Source: Harpalus rubripes (lineage: Eukaryota; Arthropoda; Insecta; Coleoptera; Carabidae). From it: 64,000 nt of DNA. This document shows, piece after piece, positions 22,943 through 32,193 of the stretch (position 1 is the stretch's first letter; each line of letters opens with the position of its first letter). The stretch covers positions 56,018,849 through 56,082,848 of the forward strand of contig OY720450.1 of assembly GCA_963082715.1 (NCBI GenBank). The letters run 5' to 3'. The translations under genes and the position numbers were made by a program. The notes under the pieces are model-generated. The model made no database searches. It was given only the letters and a program-made list of their open reading frames with translations, and had not been told where the DNA came from.

Positions 22943-25900
22943 TTATTTATACAACATATAGTCTCTATATTTAGGTGGTGTCTTCCTTATTCTTCGTGGG
23001 CGTTCACTTTCCTTTTCCTCATTAAAATCTTCTCCTCGGTCGTCCATCTCTTTAGGTGCTTGTTCTTCATCATCTTCTTCGACTTCTTGGACTTCTGGTG
23101 TCTTGTCCTCATCATCTTCACTTATGTTTTCTTCTTCATCGGCATTCGTATACAGTTTCAACTGTGAAATGTGCGCCGTCGTTGTAAAGAATCTCCCTGG
23201 CGTTTCTTCTCGTAGTTGGGATACTTGGTATGTATCACTTGGATAAATCTTGGTTATCACCAATGGTCCTCTATACTTTTGTTGTGTTTTTGTACTCATT
23301 CCAGTTGAAATGGGTTTTCTCTTCATGAATACAATTTGTCCTATTGTGAGCTTTTCACCTTTCGTACGTTTTGCGTCATATGCTTTTTTCATTTTCTCTT
23401 GTTGTTGCTTTATATGTTCACGCAAGTTTTCATGCATAGCTTCTGGTTCTGTCCACTGTTGCCCTTCAATTGCTATTCGTCGTATTATGCCATCATGAAA
23501 GTGAGGTGTATACCCGTGTAATGCTTGAAATGGGGTTTTTCCAATACTATTATTGATAGCATTATTTACGTTGCGTTCGACTACTTTTATATTTCTATCC
23601 CAATCTGTTTGTTCTAACTCATTCTTCATTTCTGCCATTATAATCGGGACAATGGTTCGGTTCAGGCGCTCAACTTGTCCATTTGCCTGTGGATGACTAG
23701 TTGAATTTAATGTATGTCGGATACCATTCTCTTGACAATACTTTTCGAACTCTTTTGCTGTGAAGCATGTGCCTCGGTCTGTAATCACGTGTTCGGGTAA
23801 ACCATATTCGTTCACAAAGCTTCGTATCGCCGTCAGCACATGTTTTACTGTTGTCGTACGCATTGGGTAGAGCTTGGCAAATTTCGTCAAATTATCCACT
23901 ACAATCATAAGATAAATATTCTTCTTGTTGCTCGTTACAAAAGGTCCCAGATGATCGATATGTGTTATCGCAAATGGTCTTCTTCCGGGGTTTATGGGAT
24001 TTAAGAAACCCTGCTTTCGGCCACCTGGTGTCTTACTGATTGCACACTCCAAACACATACGTATATGCTGTTTGACATAACGTCTCATCTTCATAAACCA
24101 ATAGCGTTGTCGTATTTTGGCAATCGTTCGGTCTACTGAATAATGTCCTTCCAAATTATGAAATTTATGTGTGATACTTTTCCTCATTGACTTTGGCATT
24201 ACAAATAATTTCCGCGTTTCGTTTTCTGCTTTATAAATCCGGTATAACAGACCTTTATTGATTTCATAATCTTTTACGGTATTTTTCTCATCTATTGTTC
24301 TTTCATTTTCTTCCTTCTTCAATACTTCCACTATTTTTCTCAATTCTGGATCGCTTCTCTGTATAATTGCCACATGATCGTGTTCTGTAACAGTTAACAT
24401 TACTTCAAAATTTGTTTCTATTACCTCTTCCATGGTATCGCTGGCTGATCCTTCTGGTGCTCTTGATAAAGCATCTACGTGTTGCATCTTCACACCTGGC
24501 TTATGTTTTATTTCAAAATTAAACTCTTGTAACAACATTGCCCAACGTGCTATCTGCGGATTCTTTGTTTTATTTGAATTTAGGTAAACGAGTGCTTGAC
24601 AATCGGTTACTACTATAAAATGTATACCTATTAGTAGTGATCTCAACCGTTGTATACTCCATACAATAGCCATTAATTCAAGTCTACTGGAGTGGTATTC
24701 TGACTCTTGACCTGTAGTCTTCTTACTTACGCAATATACCAAATGTAATTTGCAGTCTTCTGTTCTTTGTAGCAACATACCTGCAAGACCTTCACTACTC
24801 GCATCCGTATGTAACTCAGTTGCCAATTTCGGATCGAACAGTTTCAAAACAGGTTCATCTGTGAGAATACTCTTTAACTTCTCGAAAGCTGTCTGCTGGT
24901 CTTTCCCCCATACAAAATTTGTTTTCTTTTGCAACAAGTTCGTTATTGGTTTTGCTAACTCAGCGTATCTTGGAACAAATCTTCTAAAGAAACTTGTCAG
25001 TCCAATGAATCTTCGTACCTCGTGAATATTTTTAGGTTCTCTAAATTCACTTATAGCCTGCACTTTTCTCTTCCCTGGTTTTATTCCGTCTTCGCTTAAA
25101 ATGTACCCTAAAAATTCTACAGACTTCTTTCCAAATTCACACTTACGTAACTTTAAAGTTAACTTTTCTCGTCGGAATGCTTCAAATACTAACTCTAATC
25201 TTTTCAGCATATCTTCCCAATCTGTAGCTGGCACAAGGACATCATCAAGGAAACATTTTACGACTTTATCACGTAATGGTCCCAAAGTTAAATTCATTAA
25301 GCGTGAAAATTCAAATGGTGCGTTTGTTAGGCCAAATATCATTCGTTGAAATTCACCGGTCTCATCTGGGGTGATGAACGCAGTCTTCGGCTTTGATTCT
25401 TCCGCTAGTGGCACCTGTAAATAACCATGCGCAAGATCTAGAGTCGTAAATATTTTACAATTACTCAGATTTTCAAAAAATTCATGTACATCGGGAATTG
25501 GAAAGTTTTTCTTCTTTGTTTGCTGGTTTAATTTACGAAAGTCTATGACTAACCGTGATTCACCTGTCTTTTTCGGTACTAATAACACCGGGCTTGCGTA
25601 CTCGGAGTCTGTTTCACGCACTATTCCAGTTTTCTTCCATTCACCCACAATTTCAGCAATTTTTCGTCTATCATCAACACTTGTTTTATACGGTTTCGCT
25701 CTCACTGGTATATTATTATCTTCAATTGTCATAGTCATTAAATTAGTACACCCAAGTTCATTAATGTTCATCGCGAAACACTCTCGATATTTATTTATTA
25801 AGTCTACCAGTTTATTGGCATCTGTTTCGATCACTTGTTCGTCAATGTTCACCATTTCGCGAGTTAATTCACTGTACTTCACGCTTTCGGTTTCAAACTC

Positions 25901-27118
25901 TACATTTGCACTACCAATTAGTTCGTTTTTCTTCACTAATATATCATTCGAACTGTTGTTCCAAGCCGGAATTTCGATCTCGTTCTCTCCATATTTCGCT
26001 TTTATCAGGTTTATACATTGGCTTTTCAGTACACTCTCTTCACTTGTTCTTACTGCGGCTGTCTTCAGTTCTTCTATTTCAATATCTTTAAATGGCTGTT
26101 CATCCTTGTATCCAAATTTTAAAATATTATCAATTCGAATATAAGCGATATCAGGTGATTCTGTGTATGTTCTTCCAACAATAACACTCGGGGCTTGTGA
26201 ATTATCTGGAACTACAATAAATTCTATTTCATCGATTCGGACTCCATCAACAGCTAGACTCGTTTTGATCCTTTTTGTACATATAATTTGGTTGGCTTCA
26301 CTTCCAAATCCGGTTAGAGTAACTGCTTTCTCTAGACTTTCTTCTTCCACTTGGATTTCTTTCGTTGCTGACTGTTTAATGGTACATACACTTGATCCAC
26401 TGTCAATCAACCCTATCATTTTATGATTATCTGCTACTTCGATCTCTTTCAAAAACTTTAAGTCTCCGTCATCTTTGTTGTTAATCACACTTACTGACTT
26501 TTCCTCTTTCTTCGTCTTCGTGCAATTCTTTGCTATGTGTCCATCTTGTCTACATGCATAACATTTCGGTACTGGCTTTGTCTGTTGACAGTCTCTCGCT
26601 ATGTGGCCATACTTTTGGCAATTAAAGCATTTTACTTCATCTTTCTCGTTTCTCAGTGGTGAACTCTTAGGGTATTGCTTATTATTATTGTTACCTGATT
26701 GCTCGCTTGCTTTTGTTGTCCCCGCAACCGTTTGTACATTCTTTTCAATTCTTGGCTTGTCCTGGCTTTTAAATCTCTCACTACGTGTATGGTAAACCCT
26801 ATCAGCTTGCAACAGGTCATGTAATAGATCATCTTCATCCTCGTGTTGCTTGGCAATTACCATGGCGCATAAATCCTTGGAATACAACCCTGTCAATACT
26901 TGTTCTCTCGTATCATCGAATTGCAGACCCACATCGTAACATAACTTCACCTTTTCATGAAAGTACTGGCTTAATGTTTCATCTCTAATCTGGACTCGCT
27001 GTATCATTCGTTGCCACTTAACAGTTTTGCTAACCTTACCTCCGAATGTTTTCTTGAATTCCTCTTTGAATTCGTCCCAAGATTTTATTCTATTTCTGCG
27101 GGACGCATACCAGTGTTG
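22943..27118 (-). CDS. Gypsy-M gag (rest) and pol
   Basis: An uninterrupted frame reads leftward from the gypsy-N junction. Counting from the frame's upstream Met at 27250, the domains are as follows. The retrotrans_gag end (WDEFKEEFKKTFGGKVSK) is followed by two CCHC knuckles (CFNCQKYGHIARDC, CYACRQDGHIAKNC). The protease motif LIDSGSSVCTI is near 285. RT has VLLVPKKTGESRLVIDFRKL and the active site CFLDDVLV near 667. RNase H has LHTDASSEGLAGMLL. The integrase zinc region (HNLEGHYS, CLECAISK) is near 1035. The DDE core has its Asp in THIDHLGP near 1097, Asp in VITDRGTCF near 1156 and Glu in GQVERLNRT near 1194. The tail is acidic. The true start of gag lies beyond gypsy-N at 31891. The first 42 or so residues readable upstream of 27123 come from the antisense gypsy-N LTR and are not part of the original gene. 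Confidence 0.94.
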   Translation of the reverse strand, partial: QHWYASRRNRIKSWDEFKEEFKKTFGGKVSKTVKWQRMIQRVQIRDETLSQYFHEKVKLCYDVGLQFDDTREQVLTGLYSKDLCAMVIAKQHEDEDDLLHDLLQADRVYHTRSERFKSQDKPRIEKNVQTVAGTTKASEQSGNNNNKQYPKSSPLRNEKDEVKCFNCQKYGHIARDCQQTKPVPKCYACRQDGHIAKNCTKTKKEEKSVSVINNKDDGDLKFLKEIEVADNHKMIGLIDSGSSVCTIKQSATKEIQVEEESLEKAVTLTGFGSEANQIICTKRIKTSLAVDGVRIDEIEFIVVPDNSQAPSVIVGRTYTESPDIAYIRIDNILKFGYKDEQPFKDIEIEELKTAAVRTSEESVLKSQCINLIKAKYGENEIEIPAWNNSSNDILVKKNELIGSANVEFETESVKYSELTREMVNIDEQVIETDANKLVDLINKYRECFAMNINELGCTNLMTMTIEDNNIPVRAKPYKTSVDDRRKIAEIVGEWKKTGIVRETDSEYASPVLLVPKKTGESRLVIDFRKLNQQTKKKNFPIPDVHEFFENLSNCKIFTTLDLAHGYLQVPLAEESKPKTAFITPDETGEFQRMIFGLTNAPFEFSRLMNLTLGPLRDKVVKCFLDDVLVPATDWEDMLKRLELVFEAFRREKLTLKLRKCEFGKKSVEFLGYILSEDGIKPGKRKVQAISEFREPKNIHEVRRFIGLTSFFRRFVPRYAELAKPITNLLQKKTNFVWGKDQQTAFEKLKSILTDEPVLKLFDPKLATELHTDASSEGLAGMLLQRTEDCKLHLVYCVSKKTTGQESEYHSSRLELMAIVWSIQRLRSLLIGIHFIVVTDCQALVYLNSNKTKNPQIARWAMLLQEFNFEIKHKPGVKMQHVDALSRAPEGSASDTMEEVIETNFEVMLTVTEHDHVAIIQRSDPELRKIVEVLKKEENERTIDEKNTVKDYEINKGLLYRIYKAENETRKLFVMPKSMRKSITHKFHNLEGHYSVDRTIAKIRQRYWFMKMRRYVKQHIRMCLECAISKTPGGRKQGFLNPINPGRRPFAITHIDHLGPFVTSNKKNIYLMIVVDNLTKFAKLYPMRTTTVKHVLTAIRSFVNEYGLPEHVITDRGTCFTAKEFEKYCQENGIRHTLNSTSHPQANGQVERLNRTIVPIIMAEMKNELEQTDWDRNIKVVERNVNNAINNSIGKTPFQALHGYTPHFHDGIIRRIAIEGQQWTEPEAMHENLREHIKQQQEKMKKAYDAKRTKGEKLTIGQIVFMKRKPISTGMSTKTQQKYRGPLVITKIYPSDTYQVSQLREETPGRFFTTTAHISQLKLYTNADEEENISEDDEDKTPEVQEVEEDDEEQAPKEMDDRGEDFNEEKESERPRRIRKTPPKYRDYMLYK

Positions 27119-27123
27119 TGCAC

Positions 27124-27312
27124 TGTGGTATTTTATAGGTAAAAATGTAATTATTGATATGATGTACATAATATAATGTAAGAAGGTTGGGAACACTGAT
27201 ATTAGGAATAAGAAAAAGATGGCCATGAGCTGGAAAATAAAAGCGTGCAATTTTGTTCATTAACTGGTGTTTTATTTAATTAGAAACCAAATAGTAGAAC
27301 CATTACATTACA
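27124..27312 (+). repeat. Gypsy-N 5' LTR (189 bp)
   Basis: It begins TGTGGTATTTTATAGG and ends CCATTACATTACA. No difference from the 3' LTR was seen. Confidence 0.96.
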
Positions 27313-27385
27313 ACTGGCGACGAGAAAAAGTGGCAGAAGAAAAAATTAAATTTGAGAGTACGAGATATTGACCAAAAAAAAAAAA

Positions 27386-30300
27386 ATGAGTAACGACAAA
27401 ACAGGTTTGGTTATGTTTAATCCCCATGGGGACGAAAGTTCAGTTTCACAGAGATGGGAACGATGGATTAGATCTTTTGAAATATATGTCGAAGCAAATG
27501 ATATAAAAAACAAATCGAGGAAAAAAGCTTCATTACTACACCAAGCTGGGACTGCGGTGCAAGAAATATGGTTTACATTACCGGAATCTAGTGCTCAAAT
27601 TACCGAAAATACAGATGTGTATAAGGTTTGTAAAGATGCATTAACTAAATATTTTTCGCCTAAAAGAAGTTATACATATGAACGATATATGTTGCGAATA
27701 ATGTCACAACAAGACGAATCTGTTGCTCAGTTTTTGACAAGGTTAAGGGCTCAAAGTTGCAACTGTAACTTTGGAGATAAAGAAGATGATATGCTGTTAG
27801 ATCAGATAATAGAAAAATGTAGCTCATCTGAGTTAAGACGCGCATTTTTGAAGGAGGGAGATAGACTGACATTAGAAAAAGCAATAGAAATAGGTAGGGC
27901 ATTTGAAACTGCGGAAAAACAGGCAGTAAATATGGAAAGCAGTAGGAAAACTGACATGGTTGCTAGACTTAGAGATAAGAAAGAAGATTTAAACAGGAAA
28001 AAGTTACGATGTTACAGATGCGACGGAAGCGATCATCTTGCCAAGGATGACAAGTGTCCAGCCAGAGGAAAAATATGTAAAAAATGCAACAAGGAAGGGC
28101 ACTACGCACGGTGTTGTAAGACAGGGGAAATGAGTAAAAGAGGAAAAATAGGAAAAAATACTGTTAGACAAGTAAACAGGGAGGAGGAAGAAGAAGAAAG
28201 CATATATGCATTTGCCATAAACACGGTAAGAAAAGACACGCCAATAATTGATATGATTCTAGGTGGAGTCCGATTAGAAGCTTTAATAGATTCAGGAGCG
28301 GGCTGCAATGTAATGGACAAAGAGACATGGGAAAAATGTAAGAGCAGTAAAATACAATGCATCTCCGAGAGAACAAACAAGAAATTATATTCGTACGGAT
28401 CCTCAGAACCATTACGGGTTTTGGGAAAGTTTTCTGCCAACGTGGAGGTAGGAAAAAGGCGAACTCGAGCAGACTTCTACGTAATTGAAGAAAAAGGAGT
28501 TACTCTACTTGGAAAGGAGACTGCAATGGAAGTAGGTATTTTAAAAATACAAATAAATCAGCTAACTTCACAGGTAAAGGCGAATGATATACTACGAAAA
28601 TATGAAAAAGTATTTACGGGAACTGGTAAATTAAAAAATTATCAGTTAGAGCTGTCCATTGATACAACAATGCGACCTGTAGTTCAACCTGTGCGGAGAA
28701 TTCCGTTTCAACTAAGGGAAAAAGTAAATGAGAGGTTAATTCAGCTAAAAGAAGAAGATATAATTGAAGAAGCGACAGGGCCAACATCATGGGTATCACC
28801 ATTGGTAATCACATGTAAGAGAAACGGAGAGATACGAATGTGTGTGGATATGCGACAAGCAAATAAAGCAATCGCAAGAGAACGGCATCCAATTCCGACG
28901 CTACAGGATATAACCCATGAAATAGGAGGCAGTGTTATATTTAGTAGCCTAGATCTTAATTCAGCATATCACCAGGTAGAGCTGAAGGAAGAGAGCCGAG
29001 CGATTACTACTTTCGCAACACACCAGGGACTTTTTAGGTTCAAAAGACTGTTTTTCGGATTAAATTGCGCTCCCGAGATGTTCCAAAGGATTTTAGAAAA
29101 TATTTTAGGTAACATGGAAGGAGTAAAAGTTTTTATAGATGATATTTTGATCTATGGAAAAACTGAAGATGAGCACAACGCTAGACTGAACCAAGTTTTA
29201 GGAAAATTAGAGGAAAACGGTTTATCGTTAAATCAGAAAAAGTGCAAAATCGGGAAAACACAACTCGAATTTATGGGACATTTATTGACGGAAAAAGGAA
29301 TAAAACCGTTACGAAGTAAAATAGAAGACGTGATGAATACCAGGCGACCTGAAAATAAAGAAGAAATAAAAAGTTTTTTGGGGCTGGTAGGATATAGTTC
29401 CAAGTTCATAAAAAACTACTCATCAAGAACGGAACCACTTAGAAGGTTGTTACAAAAGAATGCTATGTTTCGCTGGGGGGAAGAGCAGGACAAGGCGTTC
29501 TTGGATCTAAAAGAAGAATTAAGTAAATCTCCAGTATTGGGATATTATGATCCTTATGCGATGACTACGATTATAGCCGACGCTAGTCCATATGGCTTAG
29601 GGGCAGTGCTTGTACAAGAGAAGGACAATGAAAAGCGGATAATCGAGTATGCAAGTAGGAGTCTTACTCAAGCCGAAATCAAATACAGCCAGATAGAAAA
29701 GGAGGCATTGGCGCTGGTATGGGCCTGTGAACGGTTTCACGATTTAATCTATGGTAGAACATTCCAATTAATCACTGATCACAAGCCTCTTCAATTTATA
29801 TTTGCACCAAGGGGTAAGTCAAATGCAAGAGTAGAACGGTGGATGTTAAGGCTACAAGGTTATGACTATGAGGTGAAGTACGAACCGGGTAAAACCAACA
29901 TAGCCGACCCATTGTCAAGGCTCAGGAATGAGAAAGAAGTAAATTTAAAAAGTGAAACGAAAATTGAAGAAGAAACATTATGCGCATGGATAAAAGAAGT
30001 AGTACCATGTGCTATGGATAAAAGGCAAATAGAATTAGAGACGAAAAAAGATCCGATACTACAAGAACTACGAAGGGCGTTAGAGTCAGGACATTGGAAA
30101 GAATCGGTTAGAAGATATAGAACATACGAATTAGAATTAGGGGTAGTAGCAGGATTATTAACAAGAGGAACACGGATCATTATACCAACAAGTCTTCAAG
30201 AGACGGTACTAAAACTAGCCCACGAGGGACATCCAGGTGTTAGCAAAATGAAACAAAGGCTACGTTCAAAAGTATGGTGGGTCTCTATTGATAAAGATGC

Positions 30301-31330
30301 GGAGAGATTCTGTAAAACTTGCCATGCATGTCAACTGGTGAGTCAACCAAGTAGACCGGAGCCTGTGAGTATGACGGAGCTGCCAAAGAAACCGTGGCAA
30401 GTAGTGGCTGCAGATTTTATGGGTCCTTTGCCCGATGGTAATTACATTTTGGTACTAGTAGACTACTACAGTCGTTTTGTGGAAGCCGAAATGACGAAAC
30501 AGACTACAACTGATAAAACCATAAAGATACTAGACAAAATATTTGCGAGATTCGGATTTCCAGAAGTCTTGGTGACCGATAACGGCAGACAATTTATCAG
30601 CACCGAATTTGAGGAATATTGCAAAATAGTAGGAATGAAACATCGGAAAATTACACCGTTGTGGCCTCAAGCGAATGGGGAAGTAGAGCGGCAAAATAGA
30701 AGTTTATTAAAAAGACTTCGAATAGCAGCTGCAGAAAACAAAGATTTAGAAAGGGAACTATTAACATACCTATTGTCATATAGAACTACGCCACATTGCG
30801 GAACGGGAGTTAGCCCAGCCCGATTACTATTTGGAAGAGAAATTCGCGACAAATTACCAACAATGGAAGATGTAGTTCTGAATGATGAGGAAGTGAGAGA
30901 CAGGGACAGAGAAAACAAGGTAAAGATCAAAGAGAGTTCAGATCGATCTAGACACGCCGTATACAATGATCTGAATGTAGGAGATACGGTGTTAATCCGC
31001 CAAGAGAAACAAGATAAACTGTCGACTACATTTCGAGATGAGAAGTTTAAGGTGATAGAAAGAAAAGGCAACGCAGTGGTAATAGAATCACCGAAGGGGG
31101 TTCGATATCAGCGAAATACCACAGTGGTTAAGAAATACAATGAAGCGAATGATCCATTACAAGAAGAAGACCAAGTGGATAGTCCAGAGAAGAAAACAAC
31201 CGAAGAAGTTCCCGAAAAGGACTCTACAACAAATCCGATCGATACTCCAATCGAACCGGATCGACCCATGAGAGAACGACGTTTACCAAGAAAACTACAA
31301 GACTACGTTTTGTTTAAAAAAGGGCAGTGA
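27386..31330 (+). CDS. Gypsy-N gag-pol polyprotein, intact (1314 aa)
   Basis: The ATG at 27386 follows a run of A residues. An in-frame TTG upstream (27368) was not chosen. Domains are as follows: gag; two zinc knuckles at about 209-245 (CYRCDGSDHLAKDDKC, CKKCNKEGHYARCC); protease LIDSGAGCNVMD near 301; and RT with FFGLNCAPEMFQ and FIDDILIYG near 582. RNase H (IIADASPYGLGAVLVQE) is near 730. The integrase zinc region (HEGHPGVSKMKQ, CKTCHACQ) is near 945-983. The integrase core has Asp in AADFMGPL near 1010, Asp in VTDNGRQF near 1063 and Glu in GEVERQNRS near 1099. The C-terminus has LNVGDTVLIRQEK and RRLPRKLQDYV. All catalytic residues are present and there is no frameshift. It is of the K02A2.6-like type, with gag and pol fused in one frame. 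It could encode a functional element; no envelope gene follows. Confidence 0.96.
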   Translation: MSNDKTGLVMFNPHGDESSVSQRWERWIRSFEIYVEANDIKNKSRKKASLLHQAGTAVQEIWFTLPESSAQITENTDVYKVCKDALTKYFSPKRSYTYERYMLRIMSQQDESVAQFLTRLRAQSCNCNFGDKEDDMLLDQIIEKCSSSELRRAFLKEGDRLTLEKAIEIGRAFETAEKQAVNMESSRKTDMVARLRDKKEDLNRKKLRCYRCDGSDHLAKDDKCPARGKICKKCNKEGHYARCCKTGEMSKRGKIGKNTVRQVNREEEEEESIYAFAINTVRKDTPIIDMILGGVRLEALIDSGAGCNVMDKETWEKCKSSKIQCISERTNKKLYSYGSSEPLRVLGKFSANVEVGKRRTRADFYVIEEKGVTLLGKETAMEVGILKIQINQLTSQVKANDILRKYEKVFTGTGKLKNYQLELSIDTTMRPVVQPVRRIPFQLREKVNERLIQLKEEDIIEEATGPTSWVSPLVITCKRNGEIRMCVDMRQANKAIARERHPIPTLQDITHEIGGSVIFSSLDLNSAYHQVELKEESRAITTFATHQGLFRFKRLFFGLNCAPEMFQRILENILGNMEGVKVFIDDILIYGKTEDEHNARLNQVLGKLEENGLSLNQKKCKIGKTQLEFMGHLLTEKGIKPLRSKIEDVMNTRRPENKEEIKSFLGLVGYSSKFIKNYSSRTEPLRRLLQKNAMFRWGEEQDKAFLDLKEELSKSPVLGYYDPYAMTTIIADASPYGLGAVLVQEKDNEKRIIEYASRSLTQAEIKYSQIEKEALALVWACERFHDLIYGRTFQLITDHKPLQFIFAPRGKSNARVERWMLRLQGYDYEVKYEPGKTNIADPLSRLRNEKEVNLKSETKIEEETLCAWIKEVVPCAMDKRQIELETKKDPILQELRRALESGHWKESVRRYRTYELELGVVAGLLTRGTRIIIPTSLQETVLKLAHEGHPGVSKMKQRLRSKVWWVSIDKDAERFCKTCHACQLVSQPSRPEPVSMTELPKKPWQVVAADFMGPLPDGNYILVLVDYYSRFVEAEMTKQTTTDKTIKILDKIFARFGFPEVLVTDNGRQFISTEFEEYCKIVGMKHRKITPLWPQANGEVERQNRSLLKRLRIAAAENKDLERELLTYLLSYRTTPHCGTGVSPARLLFGREIRDKLPTMEDVVLNDEEVRDRDRENKVKIKESSDRSRHAVYNDLNVGDTVLIRQEKQDKLSTTFRDEKFKVIERKGNAVVIESPKGVRYQRNTTVVKKYNEANDPLQEEDQVDSPEKKTTEEVPEKDSTTNPIDTPIEPDRPMRERRLPRKLQDYVLFKKGQ

Positions 31331-31519
31331 TGTGGTATTTTATAGGTAAAAATGTAATTATTGATATGATGTACATAATATAATGTAAGAAGGTTGGGAA
31401 CACTGATATTAGGAATAAGAAAAAGATGGCCATGAGCTGGAAAATAAAAGCGTGCAATTTTGTTCATTAACTGGTGTTTTATTTAATTAGAAACCAAATA
31501 GTAGAACCATTACATTACA
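31331..31519 (+). repeat. Gypsy-N 3' LTR (189 bp)
   Basis: It starts directly after the gag-pol stop codon at 31328-31330. It is the partner of 27124-27312. Confidence 0.96.
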
Positions 31520-31524
31520 TGCAC

Positions 31525-31891
31525 CCTTTTCTAAATGCGTTCTGGCAGTCTCAAGTGCGAATGCATCGGGCCATGCATGCAAAGTTTGCATTCCATCAAT
31601 ATTCGCCAGCCAATCTTGAGCCTTTGTCGCATCTCCTTCGCCATCAAAAGTTTTTATGTTTTTCGTAAGGTCGGGCATAACATGAAAAGATTTATCTTGT
31701 ACTAATGTTGAGTTAACTTGTGAATCCGTTACCTTTTGCACCAGCTTCATCATTTGGTCATTACGACGTTGGTTTTCTTCTATCATTACTTTTAACAAAT
31801 CTTCCATGGTCATTCTCGTTGTTGTTGGTGAATTATCACCATTTTCTTCTGCTACGTTTAAACTATCGACACTGTTCTCGTCGTCACTCAT
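31525..31891 (-). CDS. Gypsy-M gag N-terminus (separated by gypsy-N)
   Basis: It starts with MSDDENSVDSLNVAEENG and has an acidic N-terminus, a Met/Leu-rich helical stretch (MEDLLKVMIEENQRRNDQM), then KTFDGEGDATKAQDWLAN, a typical start of the gypsy gag homology region. The frame reaches the TGCAC target site of gypsy-N and resumes at 27123 on the far side. The leader between this ATG and the 5' LTR is about 70 bp. Confidence 0.88.
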
Positions 31892-31960
31892 TTTTCGTCC
31901 ACTTTTTCTGGTTAGCTTTTCTTGTTTCCCTTGATCACGTTCACAATCTCACTTCTGATT

Positions 31961-32181
31961 TGTAAACTCACAAAACTCAAACACCGTATTTTAATAAAAT
32001 AAAAATGTTTATTCTTATCAAAAATACAAGTTCGTCATACTTTCTTTCTAACACGCTCAACTTCCCTCCAAATTCTCTAACCTCTCCCTCCGTATTACAA
32101 AAATTCCCTACATATCAATGTTACTAAAATTTACGCGGGTAATTCAAACTTTTAAATTGTGACTATAACTATTCCTTTACA
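31961..32181 (-). repeat. Gypsy-M 5' LTR (221 bp)
   Basis: It is the partner of 22664-22885. The minus strand continues from the LTR into AATCAGAAGTGAGATTGTG, which resembles the sequence after the gypsy-L LTR. Confidence 0.94.
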
Positions 32182-32193
32182 ACTCTATGGGAG

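Larger units (their letters stand above)
27124..31519 (+). mobile_element. Ty3/gypsy retrotransposon gypsy-N, complete
   Basis: LTRs 27124-27312 and 31331-31519 are 189 bp each and appear identical by eye. The TSD is TGCAC (27119-27123 and 31520-31524). TGGCGACGAG (27315-27324) follows the 5' LTR as a plausible primer-binding site, and the purine-rich AAAAAAGGGCAGTGA precedes the 3' LTR. It carries one intact gag-pol frame. It is the youngest insertion in the nest. Confidence 0.97.
22664..32181 (-). mobile_element. Ty3/gypsy retrotransposon gypsy-M (minus strand)
   Basis: LTRs are 22664-22885 (222 bp) and 31961-32181 (221 bp), TGTAAACTC to CCTTTACA, nearly identical. The TSD is ACTC (22660-22663 and 32182-32185), placed in BEL-B pol between His and the following Ser/Met codons. 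Gypsy-N inserted into its gag (27124-31519). Without that insert the element is about 5.1 kb. Confidence 0.95.

Noticed and set aside
25545..26144. 199-residue plus-strand frame with hydrophobic segments
   Set aside because: Antisense of the gypsy-M protease-RT region; hydrophobicity is a by-product of codon use.
27660..28440. Cys/Leu-rich minus-strand frames that look like membrane proteins
   Set aside because: They are antisense to the intact gypsy-N gag-protease region.
30667..31071. 134-residue minus-strand frame
   Set aside because: Antisense of the gypsy-N integrase.
31141..31330. Possible envelope gene after gypsy-N pol
   Set aside because: The stop codon directly abuts the 3' LTR; there is no room for a third gene.
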